A stretch of 64,000 bases of DNA from Cunninghamia lanceolata (Eukaryota; Streptophyta; Pinopsida; Cupressales; Cupressaceae), in the NCBI GenBank assembly GCA_027924645.1, contig BSBN01000047.1, forward strand, positions 2,232,001-2,296,000. Direction: 5' to 3'. Under the pieces are notes generated by a model, which was not told where the DNA came from, ran no database searches, and saw only the letters and a list, made by a program, of their open reading frames with translations. The translations under genes were made by a program, and so were the position numbers. Of this stretch, positions 50,901 through 56,570 are shown piece after piece (positions within the stretch are counted from its first letter, which is position 1; each line of letters begins with the position of its first letter).

Positions 50901-53900
50901 GTCAATATCTGGATTGTGAAAATTGGCCTCCGTTTGCAAAAGTGATGCAAAAAATAAAAAAGGCCTATAAAGGCACTTTCAAGGCACCAAGGGGCTTAAT
51001 TCTGGTCGCCCATGTGACCACGTCCTTCAGTGGAGGCAAAAAAATGGGCCAGGCCTCAATGCCAAATCACCAAGTCTGCGAGCACATTCACCAAACACCA
51101 CACGCGAGAGATACAAAACAGTGCCTCGTGAGCCTCTACTCACACTATAGTAAGGGTCGTTGGGCTATATTTATAGCCAAAACATGCACAGCACCAACAA
51201 TGTGGGACTAAGGTCCCTTATACACTTCTAGACAACACTTTCAATGAGCCCACAATGGGTTTCCTCACGCACAGCAAACCCTAAATATATTTGTTTGAAA
51301 CTTTGCAAGTACAAAAGTTTGAAGGAATATCTATTGCAAACTTTACAATGTATAAAGTCATCTAACTAATATATCAGGCATCTGCCACAGCCAATTACAA
51401 TGCATAACATGTTACAAACAATCAGAGATATATCCAGTGTTAACATACCAAATGCAATTGCCAGAGGATGATGGAATCACTGTTACACTGTTCGTTGTCC
51501 TTCTATTAACAAATCGCTGTCCTAAAGATGAACCACTATCTCCAATGTAATCGCTGATGATGATGTCTTCGAGATAGGACTGATCGTTGATATTCTATAC
51601 ATGGGCGGATGACCAATGGTGAATTAGAGTGATGCAGGCAGCTCCAAGTATCCACTCAGCTACTGATCGGCCAGCAATAGGTGATACAATTGGCCAACCT
51701 ATGACAGCGATTAGAAAAATGTGCTCAATTCCTAATATGAGGGATTGTCCGCCAGACCTTCAATGGAGTCTTCAAGATATTCGATCAAGTCTCCAAGGAT
51801 CCATGATGAATAACAACCTTCAATCCGCCCTCAGTGATCTCCAACCCAATGACGAACATCAAATCTTCAATAAAATTACAATCAGATCTTCCACGAAATC
51901 GATAAAGGTCTCCGACCAAGAATCGAAATATGAATCTATGAACTCAATAACCAGTTCGCCAAAGCAAACAAATCGAATATCACTCTACCGAGATCTCAAA
52001 ACCTCCGATGAAAACTCTCAATGGAAGGAGACACAGGTCTAAGGCTCTAATACCATGTTGGTGTCAAGCACCTTCCAGGAGCACAACCTGCAGATAAACC
52101 CTCACAATATGAGAGAAGCACGAGGCTATTTCACTAGAATGACGAAATATATGAATGAGATGCAAAAATATTGTACATAGCTTTGCTTATAAATGCAAGG
52201 TGAAAACTGGTAAAAATATAACCGGCAACAACTACCGAAACTAATATGCACCTAATTAATGAATTATGATGCCTAAGTAAAACTTCAGCCTAAGTATATA
52301 GATAAAATCATATTTACTCTAACAGTGTTGATATAAGTCGAGACAACAATTTGGTCGTGCCCTTATTGCACGTATGACCACTACATGTAGCACTTAGCAT
52401 ATTCATCTTCAAGATAAAACTCATCCTTGAAGGCTTCTAGGAACTGCTCCCAAGTTGGTTCACATTTGCCATTTAACTGCTCCTCTTCCCAAAGTGTGTG
52501 GGCTTGCCAACACTTCTTGACAAGCGAGGAAGCCTTCAAGAGGGCAATCTTTATCTTTTCCTCATATGGAGAAGTGAGATTCAATCTGATCGATCCAATT
52601 GTCTACAAAATTTGCATCAATCTTACCTCAAAGATTAGTACATCCAAGTTTACCTAAAATCGAGGGGAACTTGACCACTAAAGGCTTTGCTTGATGAAGA
52701 GACCGATGAAGTCACCCATTCGAGGACCTTTGCAAATTGGCTGAACAAAAAATTTCGTTGATCCATGAGTGCATCTTCAATATCGTTCTTGATCATCACA
52801 TGTATCACCTCTTGTGTCAATTTGGCCATCTTGACATGGGTTGGCAAGTAGTATGATGGATCTCATTATCCTATATCGAGGCTCAAGTACTCTGACCATG
52901 TGCAAAAGGACATGTAAGATGTAGAGAAAACCGCTCTAATACCACTAATCCAAGGCCCAAGGGTTATGATCATGGTGGACAACTTTCCAAATGTGAATCC
53001 AAATAAGTTATAGCGTGTTAGAAGCAAATGAATTAAACAAAACAATTCAGGGGCAGGGTGATAGAGAATCAAACAAAGAATGTATTATCATTCTGCTATC
53101 CGTTTTGCACATTGCATACCCACGAGAAAGGCATATGGCCATGTATCTTTTGCCTATTCACTACTGCATGACTGCCTAAACTATGTTACAGACTAGTGTT
53201 TATATAATTTACAAGGAATCATGCTGCGAAGATCAAAAGCCACTGGGAAGTTGAACTACCTCCTTAAGAAGAGGAATAATTTCTTTGATTAGTTTCTCAT
53301 CCCTCAATGGTTGTGGAGTGTAACTAATCGTTGATGTGTCCCTAATGACAGGGCAAGTGACTTGGCGCATTGCGAGCCTCATGGGTGCCAACTTGGTTAG
53401 CACACTGGTAGTTATGTCTGTGACTGCAGTATCACGTTCAGTACTGATGGAATAAGTTTGGAGATGAACTAGATGTTGCAGTTTCTCCAAAAGGTGTGTT
53501 GGACCCTCTTGAATCTATGCTAGGACTCGTAGAAGATTTGGTTGAGGCATGTTTGCTGCAAAAATGTTTGTCTCCTTAAGAAGTGTGTTGTGCTATTGCA
53601 GAAGCATGTGTGACATTGTTTGAGAGCAAATGTGCATCTTTTGTGTTCCTTAGAGCATCTGGAAGGAGCTCTGGTGAAAAATCCAAGTAGAGTTGTCCCC
53701 ATTGATGATGACGAGGTGAAGAAGAGCCTCGTGAAGGCCTTCAAAAATTGTTTAGCCAAGAAGAAGTCTCTTGGATTATAACAAAGTGGACCAAATTTAT
53801 TGAACTCAATGACTATTAAAATTCAGCATGGATAGACAACGCCACTTTGGCACAGGATAGGCCAAATAGTTGGTGGCAACTATATGGACCTCCAAGATTG

Positions 53901-56022
53901 TTGCATAAACTTGCCATTTGATTCTTCTCGTAGGTTTCCAGTTCCTCTCCTACTAAGAGGAATTGGTCAACATATAGCTTCATCTACTCTGTTAAGAGGA
54001 ACATACTTACCTTTAGGAGAGAAGAAGCTTAGTGTTGTACACAGTGCCTTGCATCTCATTGATTGCCCGTCACCTCAATACAAGGAGAGTCTAACAACAC
54101 AGTGAGATGTAGAGACTGAGAAGCCTACACAGATGGATGAGAAGCAAGAGGTTGGCTTTGAGTCCAGCAATTTTAATGATGATGAGCAGTTTCCGAGATA
54201 TCCATCAGACGATGACTCTGTTTTCTGAGTTTGTTGTTCTGTGTACCTACTACCTATATAATATGCATGATGTAGCATTTCGATTTTTGGCATCTCTCAA
54301 AGTAAATAATGCTTCATTTTATTTCAATGATTATCAATCTTTTAGATGGATTATAGAATCAATGGGTTATTATTATACTTAATTTTTAAAATTTCAACTT
54401 CTTTTGTTTTGTTTAAGTTATTTTTAGGTGTTTTTAATTTATTTGTATTGAAAATTCAAATATTACTTTTTATATACCATTTTAATAGTCATCCCCCCAC
54501 TGTCACCAAAATCAGAAAAAATTATGTCGTCCCAAACCTGTCCCCTGCCCCCTTGTCTCTGAAACTTAGAGAAACAGTGGTTTCAGTCTTGTTCATGTTC
54601 ATTGAATACCTTTTACATTCAGCCCTTAAAGAACAACTCAATCTAGGACACTAAATGTTGTTTACCTTAAGTAATTTGTACTAAAACAGCAAGCAACTTA
54701 TTGTAGCAGGTTCTTAAGATTTGTGTCAATGAATAAGTAATGGAATATCCATACTACTTATAGATCAATTTCGGCCAATAGATTTTAAAAAACTGTTAAT
54801 AGCTAATTCATTTTTGAAAAAATTGTACTATGAAGGAAGGAAAGCACTTGACCAACAGGTCCTGTAGACCAGGGAGCACTGTGTACATAATCAGATACCT
54901 TCCCTGACTACGAGAAGCATATATGAAGTGACCAACCATTGCCAATTAGAACATAACCATCGGCAACCATTTACAACTGATTCCTAGCAATTATCCACAA
55001 GCCAGCAAGTAATTAACATATAGTCGATTACAATCATAATAACAAAACATGACAATGACAAATTAAGAGAACAACAGGTTCAACGTGTGAGAATAGCAAA
55101 CCCCTACACCAACATAAGTGGAGGGGGCATGTAAGCCCCAATTGACTGATTGTAGGGTATTCTATACACATAAGATGGCACGAAGGAACAAGGAAAAGTA
55201 TAAGAATTGTAATATAAAGAACAATCACAAGGATGACGCCTCTACTTAGGAAGAGTTACAAGGCATGGATGATTGGAGCAAAGCACATAACAATAAGAAC
55301 AACTCCAATGGTATATTGTACAACCAAGTCAAGACGTGTTAAATTGTATAACTGAATGATACATACTCATAGGTCCTACAGACAAATTTGGTCTAAAGGA
55401 TGTTAAAAAAATACATCCTTATCACCCAGGTCAACAGCCACCGTCTTGATGAAGGTGAAAATATATTATTTGCAAACTATGGGCGAATGATTCATGAAAA
55501 AAGTGTTAATTGGCAATTTTAATTTTTGAAATTTTGTATGACAAATGAAGGATAGCCGACCGATAGGTAAAACATATGAGTGTAGAAAACCCTTCCACCA
55601 ACAATTGAAGAGAGAGCGTGCAAGCACCAGTGGACTGATAGATTGAGACCACAAGTAACACTTTTAGCATAATCAACGTCCAATTAGAACACCTACCTGG
55701 ATTTGAGACGCTCCAGGACTTTGATTGTGACAATCTGGGAGGCCATGCATGCGTCCAGGTTAACAAACAGAATTCTTTTCCCATTGGGTTCACCTACAAT
55801 GAAGGATCGAGCCCGCAGCCTAAAGTGAACGCCAGAGACCAGCTGGTCCATGTTGGCGTAGCCCATCATGTTTACGTCTGCGGCCGGTCCTGTGATGTCA
55901 TATGACCCTGTGCCTATCATAAAGGTGCCAGAAGCTGCTAAGGAGCCATGACTTAGTAGCATTAACAGGAAGGGGACTACAACACACAGAAGAAGAGCAG
56001 GTATTTTCTGTAAGGCCGCCAT
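14439..56022 (-). CDS. Neutral ceramidase (alkaline/neutral N-acylsphingosine amidohydrolase), complete gene, nine exons
   Basis: Neutral ceramidase hydrolyses ceramide to a sphingoid base and a fatty acid, usually in the ER/Golgi or at the cell surface in plants. Coding exons, in order: 56022-55697, 24474-24266, 18379-18017, 17898-17634, 17530-17257, 17153-17028, 15966-15903, 15244-15075, 14987-14439. Every junction is GT-AG and the phases close exactly, giving 2346 bases: 781 residues plus TAG. Residues 1-30 form a signal peptide (hydrophobic [14 protein letters not shown]). Motifs seen: [10 protein letters not shown] (H125/H127), [10 protein letters not shown] (around H234), GDVSPN with the likely nucleophile S353, EFTTMAGRR (E543) and NTYSQY (Y583). 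The histidines, E543 and Y583 match the family zinc-ligand pattern. A C-terminal beta-sandwich region follows about residue 630. Length is normal for plant homologues. I see no stop or frameshift. Intron 1 is 31.2 kb and full of transposons. Confidence 0.96.
15075..15244 (-). CDS. Neutral ceramidase exon 8 (residues 543-599)
   Basis: Acceptor TTTGCAG|AATTCA. It encodes [14 protein letters not shown] (E543) and [13 protein letters not shown] (Y583), two metal-site segments of the family. Donor TATGAG|GTATTC, phase 0. Confidence 0.95.
15903..15966 (-). CDS. Neutral ceramidase exon 7 (residues 522-543), 64 bp
   Basis: A very small exon between acceptor TTTGCAG|CCGGCT and donor TGGAG|GTAAGT. It encodes [20 protein letters not shown] and the first base of the glutamate codon of EFTTM. 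Its phase matches both neighbours. Confidence 0.94.
16409..16546. repeat. Two-copy tandem repeat in ceramidase intron 6, 69-bp period
   Basis: Adjacent copies start AGGGAACTTAATTTCCC at 16409 and 16478 and differ by a single visible substitution, so the duplication is recent. The start of each unit is itself a near-palindrome. Confidence 0.93.
17028..17153 (-). CDS. Neutral ceramidase exon 6 (residues 480-521)
   Basis: Acceptor ATTGCAG|GGAAAT. It encodes [12 protein letters not shown] and [14 protein letters not shown]. Donor GGGCG|GTAAGG, phase 0. Exactly 42 codons. Confidence 0.95.
17257..17530 (-). CDS. Neutral ceramidase exon 5 (residues 388-479)
   Basis: Acceptor CTGCCAG|ATACCC. It encodes [19 protein letters not shown] and [20 protein letters not shown]. 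Donor GACAAG|GTGAGG, phase 0. No start codon is needed here, so a simple ATG-based scan misses it; I read it by translating the splice-delimited segment. Confidence 0.94.
17634..17898 (-). CDS. Neutral ceramidase exon 4 (residues 300-388, nucleophile)
   Basis: Acceptor TTTGCAG|ATGAAG. It encodes [14 protein letters not shown], where the serine of GDVSPN (S353, codon 17738-17740) is the family nucleophile, then a cysteine-rich segment ([20 protein letters not shown]). Donor CAGG|GTAATT, phase 2. Confidence 0.96.
18017..18379 (-). CDS. Neutral ceramidase exon 3 (residues 179-300)
   Basis: Acceptor CTGTCAG|GTGAGC. It encodes [10 protein letters not shown] and [10 protein letters not shown] (H234 region), then [18 protein letters not shown], all conserved in the family. 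Donor GCAG|GTGTGC, phase 1. Confidence 0.96.
19770..20450. repeat. About three diverged tandem copies, ~220-bp period, ceramidase intron 2
   Basis: Landmarks TTTCCAATCT at 19836, 20051 and 20277, and a TTGTTGCAGGTGTG-like block before each, define about three copies with spacings of about 215 and 226 bp. Similarity is moderate. No coding content. Confidence 0.75.
20900..21460 (+). pseudogene. LINE RNase H domain fragment in ceramidase intron 2
   Basis: The frame at 21034-21453 plus a short upstream stretch gives an RNase H domain of the RVT_3 type found at the C-terminus of plant LINEs. It reads LNFDGASRG (catalytic Asp), then [15 protein letters not shown] (catalytic Glu), then a DFQVVINGL segment, and [11 protein letters not shown] with the last acidic residue. 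One frameshift lies in the glycine/proline loop near 21018. Polymerase and zinc-binding parts are absent. It is antisense to the ceramidase gene. Confidence 0.85.
21878..23065 (-). mobile_element. Solo Copia-type LTR (minus orientation) in ceramidase intron 2
   Basis: A perfect 5-bp duplication TCAAT flanks it (21873-21877 and 23066-23070). Read on the minus strand it is a diverged relative of the LTRs at 58015 and 59823: it shares TTGTCATTGATGTCAA near its start, a TATATAAGAC promoter-like block (~23010-23025), a CCACGG ... TTTCCATGT block (plus strand 22025-22050) and a terminal GATTCACCCCCC tract. No internal region is present. The terminal bases have drifted from TG...CA at one end. It contains an (AT)n run at about 22052-22069. 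Confidence 0.8.
23103..23700 (+). other. Unidentified open reading frames, ceramidase intron 2
   Basis: Two overlapping plus-strand frames (23103-23384, 93 codons, and 23266-23568, 100 codons) code for ordinary-looking, non-repetitive sequence. The second has a helical, charged N-terminal half ([27 protein letters not shown]). I recognise no family. They could be one decayed protein interrupted by a frameshift near 23270-23380, perhaps part of a transposon next to the solo LTR. No start context or splice evidence supports a gene. Confidence 0.3.
24266..24474 (-). CDS. Neutral ceramidase exon 2 (residues 109-179)
   Basis: Acceptor GAGCAG|GTATGG completes arginine 109 and continues [10 protein letters not shown]. 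It contains [10 protein letters not shown] with candidate zinc-binding histidines (H125, H127). It ends AAGG|GTAAGC, phase 1. It is a 209-bp island between two transposon-bearing introns. Confidence 0.95.
25477..25513. repeat. (TG)n microsatellite
   Basis: Two runs of TG dinucleotides separated by AGCACA. Confidence 0.9.
25770..25913. repeat. Two-copy tandem repeat, 72-bp period
   Basis: AGTTTTATC.GTTGGTTG, CTTTCTGTTTATGTGAAAG and CCCACATGCAAAATGAGAT occur in the same order in both units, with few differences. Confidence 0.88.
27253..27577. repeat. Three-copy tandem repeat, ~109-bp period
   Basis: Three units starting near 27253, 27361 and 27470 share TGTTTATCAAAA, CCTCCTTTAAC, CAGTTTCAGAATTTTGAA and a tail ending CATTCTGTCTTACTG. 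Identity by eye is above 85 percent. Confidence 0.9.
27578..29429. other. Intron 1 interval, pyrimidine-rich on plus strand
   Basis: No family recognised. Overlapping plus-strand frames of 85-163 codons exist but are rich in Phe/Leu/Ser/Cys, as expected from CT-biased DNA, and lack motifs. Confidence 0.45.
29430..30550. repeat. CT-rich degenerate array of about ten units
   Basis: Strongly pyrimidine-biased on the plus strand. A loose unit of about 80-130 bp recurs, marked by TTTGCAGACTT ... GGACT-like blocks near 29440, 29555, 29685, 29783, 29865, 29981, 30073, 30237, 30357 and 30441, each followed by CCC/TTT-rich spacers. The 133-254-codon frames across it are open because CT-rich DNA rarely forms stops; they share no recognisable motif. 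Confidence 0.55.
30551..31002. other. Possible LTR or promoter-like sequence, unassigned
   Basis: Non-coding. It contains a TATA-like GCTATATATACAAG at about 30790-30803, as in many LTR promoters, but no matching ends or target duplication could be assigned. It is interrupted at 31003 by the next element and continues after 34659. Confidence 0.35.
31192..31204 (-). other. Primer-binding site of the large-LTR element
   Basis: Minus-strand TTTTTGGCGCTAG directly abuts the LTR terminus. TTTTGGCGCC-like sequences are the usual primer-binding context downstream of 5' LTRs of many plant Gypsy elements. Confidence 0.75.
32011..32020 (-). promoter_or_regulatory. TATA box of the large LTR
   Basis: Minus-strand CTATATAAAG followed by GCC, inside the LTR and about 0.5 kb downstream (transcriptional sense) of the GCGCC array. 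It divides the LTR into a ~2.6-kb U3 and a ~0.8-kb R-U5. Confidence 0.65.
32540..34410. repeat. Array of about 14 GCGCC inverted-repeat units in the LTR U3
   Basis: Each unit has a left arm TAGGCGC(A), about 28-35 variable bases and a right arm (T)GCGCCTA, giving a 42-45-bp core. Cores start near 32543, 32681, 32826, 32943, 33065, 33132, 33292, 33445, 33600, 33778, 33922, 34079, 34227 and 34363. Unit spacing is mostly 115-180 bp with a 145-bp tendency. Between cores the sequence is much more diverged than the arms. The first unit's left arm and the site near 34178 are degenerate. Single extra arms occur near 32638 and 33880. Confidence 0.85.
34660..36640. other. Intron 1 interval without recognisable gene
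   Basis: About 2 kb of non-repetitive intron sequence. Short frames (for example 35239-35433) lack motifs. The right end, from about 36545, has TCCTAGGGGACACATCCC-like sequence that may be the subterminal region of the hAT element described downstream. Confidence 0.4.
36648..36704. repeat. Left copy of a ~57-bp duplication flanking a Copia element
   Basis: ACCGTGTCCTCCTATTTTTG ... AAAGAAATTCA immediately precedes the Copia 5' LTR. A 62-bp counterpart (43018-43079) immediately follows the 3' LTR; it differs by a 5-bp CCTAT insertion and about five substitutions. Confidence 0.88.
36705..37166 (+). repeat. Copia 5' LTR, 5'-truncated
   Basis: Collinear with 42539-43017 from GTTCAGAACTTC to GGAATTTTCTACA. 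The first ~20 bases (TGTTGAGTTTTTTAGC in the 3' copy) are missing. By eye the two LTRs are roughly 88-92 percent identical. Confidence 0.9.
37807..38620 (+). pseudogene. Copia gag
   Basis: Copia-type gag (UBN2 family). It opens with [20 protein letters not shown], then VAPPTNP and [15 protein letters not shown]. An in-frame TAA lies at 38071-38073, and a frameshift near 38350 moves the C-terminal part to the frame of 38388. The zinc knuckle is reduced to CHKFDHYAS, and a lysine-rich linker precedes it. Confidence 0.88.
38620..39021 (+). pseudogene. Copia protease and pre-integrase start, cut by a solo LTR
   Basis: The active-site motif [11 protein letters not shown] is encoded at about 38730-38762. 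Downstream [12 protein letters not shown] and [12 protein letters not shown] are typical of the Copia protease/pre-integrase region. There are in-frame stops after TSAQ and SRV. The reading stops at KPKGS, where the TGTAATGTCCC LTR is inserted; it resumes at 40962. Confidence 0.88.
39022..40961 (+). mobile_element. Nested solo LTR, TGTAATGTCCC family (composite)
   Basis: Starts TGTAATGTCCC, ends GGGACATGACA, with perfect target duplication ATCTA (39017-39021 and 40962-40966). Removing it restores the Copia frame (KGS to SLDTA). The left half is C/G-richer with a 280-bp tandem duplication; the right half is AT-rich. A second start motif TGTAATGTCCCC occurs at 39944, so the element may be a recombinant of two nested copies. 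It belongs to the same family as 2976-5166. Confidence 0.9.
39254..39830. repeat. Two-copy tandem repeat, 280-bp period, with internal sub-repeats
   Basis: CCAGGGGAGGGGAAGACATA marks the unit starts at about 39265 and 39545, and a partial third start lies near 39810. Each unit contains four diverged copies of CCCAAACCCTTG ... GGCCTATGGGG. It lies inside the solo LTR; the frames across it (64-77 codons) are repeat translations. Confidence 0.92.
40962..42490 (+). pseudogene. Copia reverse transcriptase and RNase H, integrase deleted
   Basis: The reading runs from a pre-integrase remnant (VREGNLYRL) straight to the reverse-transcriptase start ([19 protein letters not shown]), so the integrase core is gone. 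Reverse-transcriptase motifs follow: [37 protein letters not shown] and [19 protein letters not shown]. The catalytic YVDD box is DVND here. RNase H keeps IDSDWA but lacks about 20 residues after [15 protein letters not shown] and FRDKLGL close the frame. Stops occur near 41359, 41549, 41637 and 42386. It cannot be active. Confidence 0.92.
42539..43017 (+). repeat. Copia 3' LTR (complete, 479 bp)
   Basis: Starts TGTTGAGTTTTTTAGCTCAG after the purine tract and ends TTTTCTACA, TG...CA. Collinear with the truncated 5' LTR. Confidence 0.92.
43018..43079. repeat. Right copy of the flanking duplication
   Basis: ACCCTGTCCTCCTATCC ... GGAAGAAATTCA, matching 36648-36704 apart from a 5-bp CCTAT insertion and about five substitutions. 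Confidence 0.88.
43080..44708. other. Putative 5' region of the hAT element
   Basis: No recognised protein. It contains GGGGACATCATGACATCCC-like sequence near 43130, a Lys/Glu-rich frame (43234-43446; [15 protein letters not shown]), a hairpin (43495-43553) and an AT-rich stretch 43740-44160. Its position suggests the leader of the hAT transposase that starts near 44709, but I cannot prove the boundary. Confidence 0.35.
43495..43553. repeat. Perfect 17-bp inverted repeat (hairpin)
   Basis: Arms TTTTCAACACATTGAAC (43495-43511) and GTTCAATGTGTTGAAAA (43537-43553) are exact reverse complements with a 25-base loop. The loop overlaps a second small inverted pair, CAATGA/TCATTG (43511-43529), so two alternative stems are possible. 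Confidence 0.9.
44709..46317 (+). pseudogene. hAT transposase, N-terminal part (DUF659 region), split by a Gypsy insertion
   Basis: Translation with several stops and frameshifts matches the DUF659/hAT transposase pattern of plants: [15 protein letters not shown] and [15 protein letters not shown], then [20 protein letters not shown] (where a DGWTDI motif is usual), [42 protein letters not shown] and [10 protein letters not shown]. At GGCAAGG (46317) the sequence switches to a Gypsy LTR. The frame resumes at 53667. There are multiple in-frame stops (for example after EEVM near 44790), so it is a pseudogene. It is antisense to the host gene. Confidence 0.85.
46318..47020 (-). repeat. Gypsy derivative 3' LTR
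   Basis: Collinear with 52963-53661 throughout; shared blocks include GACTAGTGTTTATATA, GAACTAGATGTTGCA and AGATTTGGTTGAGGCATG. Identity by eye is about 75-80 percent, so this is an old insertion. Confidence 0.88.
47510..47779 (-). pseudogene. Gypsy-type retropepsin domain
   Basis: Minus-strand frame reading [19 protein letters not shown], then [20 protein letters not shown]. The D-x-GS-x-N-x-IS pattern and spacing are those of the aspartic protease of plant Gypsy elements, with IDGGS where the active-site triplet D-(S/T)-G or DGGS is usual. The frame continues past the protease to about 47225 without reverse-transcriptase motifs. Confidence 0.78.
47828..48226 (-). pseudogene. Gypsy gag C-terminal half with zinc-binding remnant
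   Basis: After the Copia insertion the gag resumes on the minus strand ([15 protein letters not shown], then LKYRSGLH) and runs to a Cys/His cluster [15 protein letters not shown] at about 47965-48010, the H/C-rich motif preceding protease in this plant Gypsy lineage. It has stops at about 48130 and 48080. Confidence 0.72.
48227..48495 (-). repeat. Copia derivative 3' LTR
   Basis: 269 bp, TGTTGG ... CTAACA on the plus strand; preceded in element sense by the purine tract at about 48496-48504. Confidence 0.95.
48673..50667 (-). pseudogene. Gag-protease polyprotein with novel acidic C-terminal region
   Basis: One minus-strand frame of 665 codons from ATG 50667 to the stop at 48673, broken by four in-frame stops (50377-50379, 49876-49878, 49807-49809, 49729-49731). 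Order: Copia gag ([28 protein letters not shown]), a Lys/Ser-rich linker, a knuckle ([14 protein letters not shown]), protease with LDLGASHHM (serine of the usual D-S-G is Leu) and a pre-integrase segment (TREIIATG ... SRLYSF). After EKFGHLN the expected integrase is replaced by ~215 residues rich in Asp, Leu, Ser and Pro ([15 protein letters not shown] onward) matching no family I know. The stops suggest recent decay of a long frame. Confidence 0.85.
50668..52055 (-). other. Leader region of the Copia derivative
   Basis: About 1.4 kb between the primer-binding site and gag. The plus-strand frames here (50855-51211 and 51629-52042) run against the element and have no motifs. A poorly conserved leader of this length is common in non-autonomous LTR elements. 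Confidence 0.6.
52056..52324 (-). repeat. Copia derivative 5' LTR
   Basis: 269 bp, 14 differences from 48227-48495 by my count; followed in element sense by TGGTATTAGAGCC. Confidence 0.95.
52325..52962 (-). pseudogene. Gypsy gag N-terminal half and primer-binding site
   Basis: The minus strand carries the primer-binding site at 52933-52944, then a gag with frameshifts: [16 protein letters not shown] and [16 protein letters not shown], then [20 protein letters not shown] and [19 protein letters not shown]. The [16 protein letters not shown] segment is the conserved heart of the Retrotrans_gag family. The frame runs into the Copia target site at 52325 and continues beyond it at 48226. Confidence 0.8.
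52963..53661 (-). repeat. Gypsy derivative 5' LTR
   Basis: Collinear with 46318-47020; adjacent to the primer-binding site. Confidence 0.88.
53662..54225 (+). pseudogene. hAT transposase, C-terminal dimerisation part
   Basis: The frame resumes after the Gypsy insertion with [20 protein letters not shown]. It then gives [17 protein letters not shown] and a [16 protein letters not shown] segment, which corresponds to the WW...G ... A ... C-S-x-x-x-E-R-NWS ... H-x-KR-N signature of the hAT C-terminal dimerisation domain. It closes with an acidic tail ending SDDDSVF and TGA at about 54223. A stop and a small frameshift occur before the signature. The two halves lie 7.3 kb apart only because of the nested elements. 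Confidence 0.83.
54226..55696. other. 5' end of intron 1 with weak duplication
   Basis: No gene. It includes possible hAT terminal sequence (TGTCCCCTGCCCCC near 54540-54560) and two diverged related segments (about 55080-55200 and 55560-55680), both containing an AACCC-T-CACCAACA-like block and TGACTGATTG/TGGACTGATAG. Confidence 0.4.
55697..56022 (-). CDS. Neutral ceramidase exon 1 (residues 1-109, signal peptide)
   Basis: Starts ATG at 56022, giving MAALQKIP and a hydrophobic leader ending near SHGSLAASG. The mature protein opens with [20 protein letters not shown], a segment strongly conserved in neutral ceramidases. The exon ends ATCCAG|GTAGGT, phase 2. The next exon is 31.2 kb away. Confidence 0.95.
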
Positions 56023-56060
56023 GGAGACGGAGTCGGAGGGAAAAAGATATTTAAGCCTTC

Positions 56061-56069
56061 ATTTATATA
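56061..56069 (-). promoter_or_regulatory. Candidate TATA box of the ceramidase gene
   Basis: Minus-strand CTATATAAAT lies about 40 bp upstream of the ATG at 56022. A second AT-rich candidate (TTAAATAT) lies at about 56047-56056. If the first is used, the 5' untranslated leader would be only about 10-15 bases, so an upstream start remains possible. Confidence 0.4.
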
Positions 56070-56570
56070 GGAAAGAGAATTGGGCCCTCCATCATATGAT
56101 GCTGAAGGCTGCTTAATTAAAAAGAAATGTCAAGGTTTTGCTTGTTTCCTACATATGGGCTCTTCTGCTTTTTGTATTGTTAGATTGTTTGCAGAGAAAT
56201 ACTGTAAACCCTACTTGTGGACTAGTTGGTGAGTTTTCGACATGAATGGTGGGTCAGATGTCATACATACATCTGAACGGAGGAAACGAAAAAGTATTTT
56301 CTATATAATTTAGATTAAATTAGATGTCGATTTGTTTGTATTTATATTTTTTTAAGTATAATTAAAAAATCTTGCCATTGTCAACAGTTTTCAGGATTAT
56401 AGATTTCTTGGACAAACAACCTTTCAACATTTGCAAAGTCATGTTGAAAGGTATCTATAACGGTAAGATTTACTCAAGAATGAATGTAGTCTTTATGATA
56501 GAAGTCACATGTTTTAGGGATGTTTTTTTTTTTTCTATTTTTTTTTTTTTTTAAGTTGTACTAGGGATAA

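Larger units (their letters stand above)
48227..52324 (-). mobile_element. Non-autonomous Copia element (gag-protease plus novel C-terminal frame)
   Basis: Structurally complete: 269-bp LTRs (48227-48495 and 52056-52324), perfect target duplication GTGTT (48222-48226 and 52325-52329), minus-strand primer-binding site TGGTATTAGAGCC directly after the 5' LTR, and a G-rich tract (AAGGGGGGG) directly before the 3' LTR. I count about 14 mismatches between LTRs (~95 percent identity), making it the youngest insertion of this nest. Coding is a single minus frame of gag, knuckle, protease and pre-integrase, then an unrelated acidic stretch. No integrase, reverse transcriptase or RNase H. Confidence 0.93.
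46318..53661 (-). mobile_element. Non-autonomous Gypsy-type element (gag and protease only) inserted in hAT
   Basis: Two LTRs of about 700 bp (46318-47020 and 52963-53661) bracket minus-strand gag and protease. The primer-binding site is TGGTATTAGAGC (minus, 52933-52944). Candidate target duplication CAAGG (46313-46317) and GAAGG (53662-53666) differ by one base, and joining there keeps the hAT frame. There is no reverse transcriptase or integrase between protease and 3' LTR. A Copia derivative (48227-52324) is inserted in gag. LTR ends have drifted, so the edges are good to a few bases. Confidence 0.85.

Noticed and set aside
51629..52042. Plus-strand 137-codon frame
   Set aside because: It is antisense to the leader of the minus-strand Copia derivative and begins and ends without signals.
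54226..54560. Exact hAT right terminus and target duplication
   Set aside because: TGTCCCC-like sequence near 54540 could pair with CTAGGGGACA near 36555, but the inverted match is too short to fix ends or an 8-bp target repeat.
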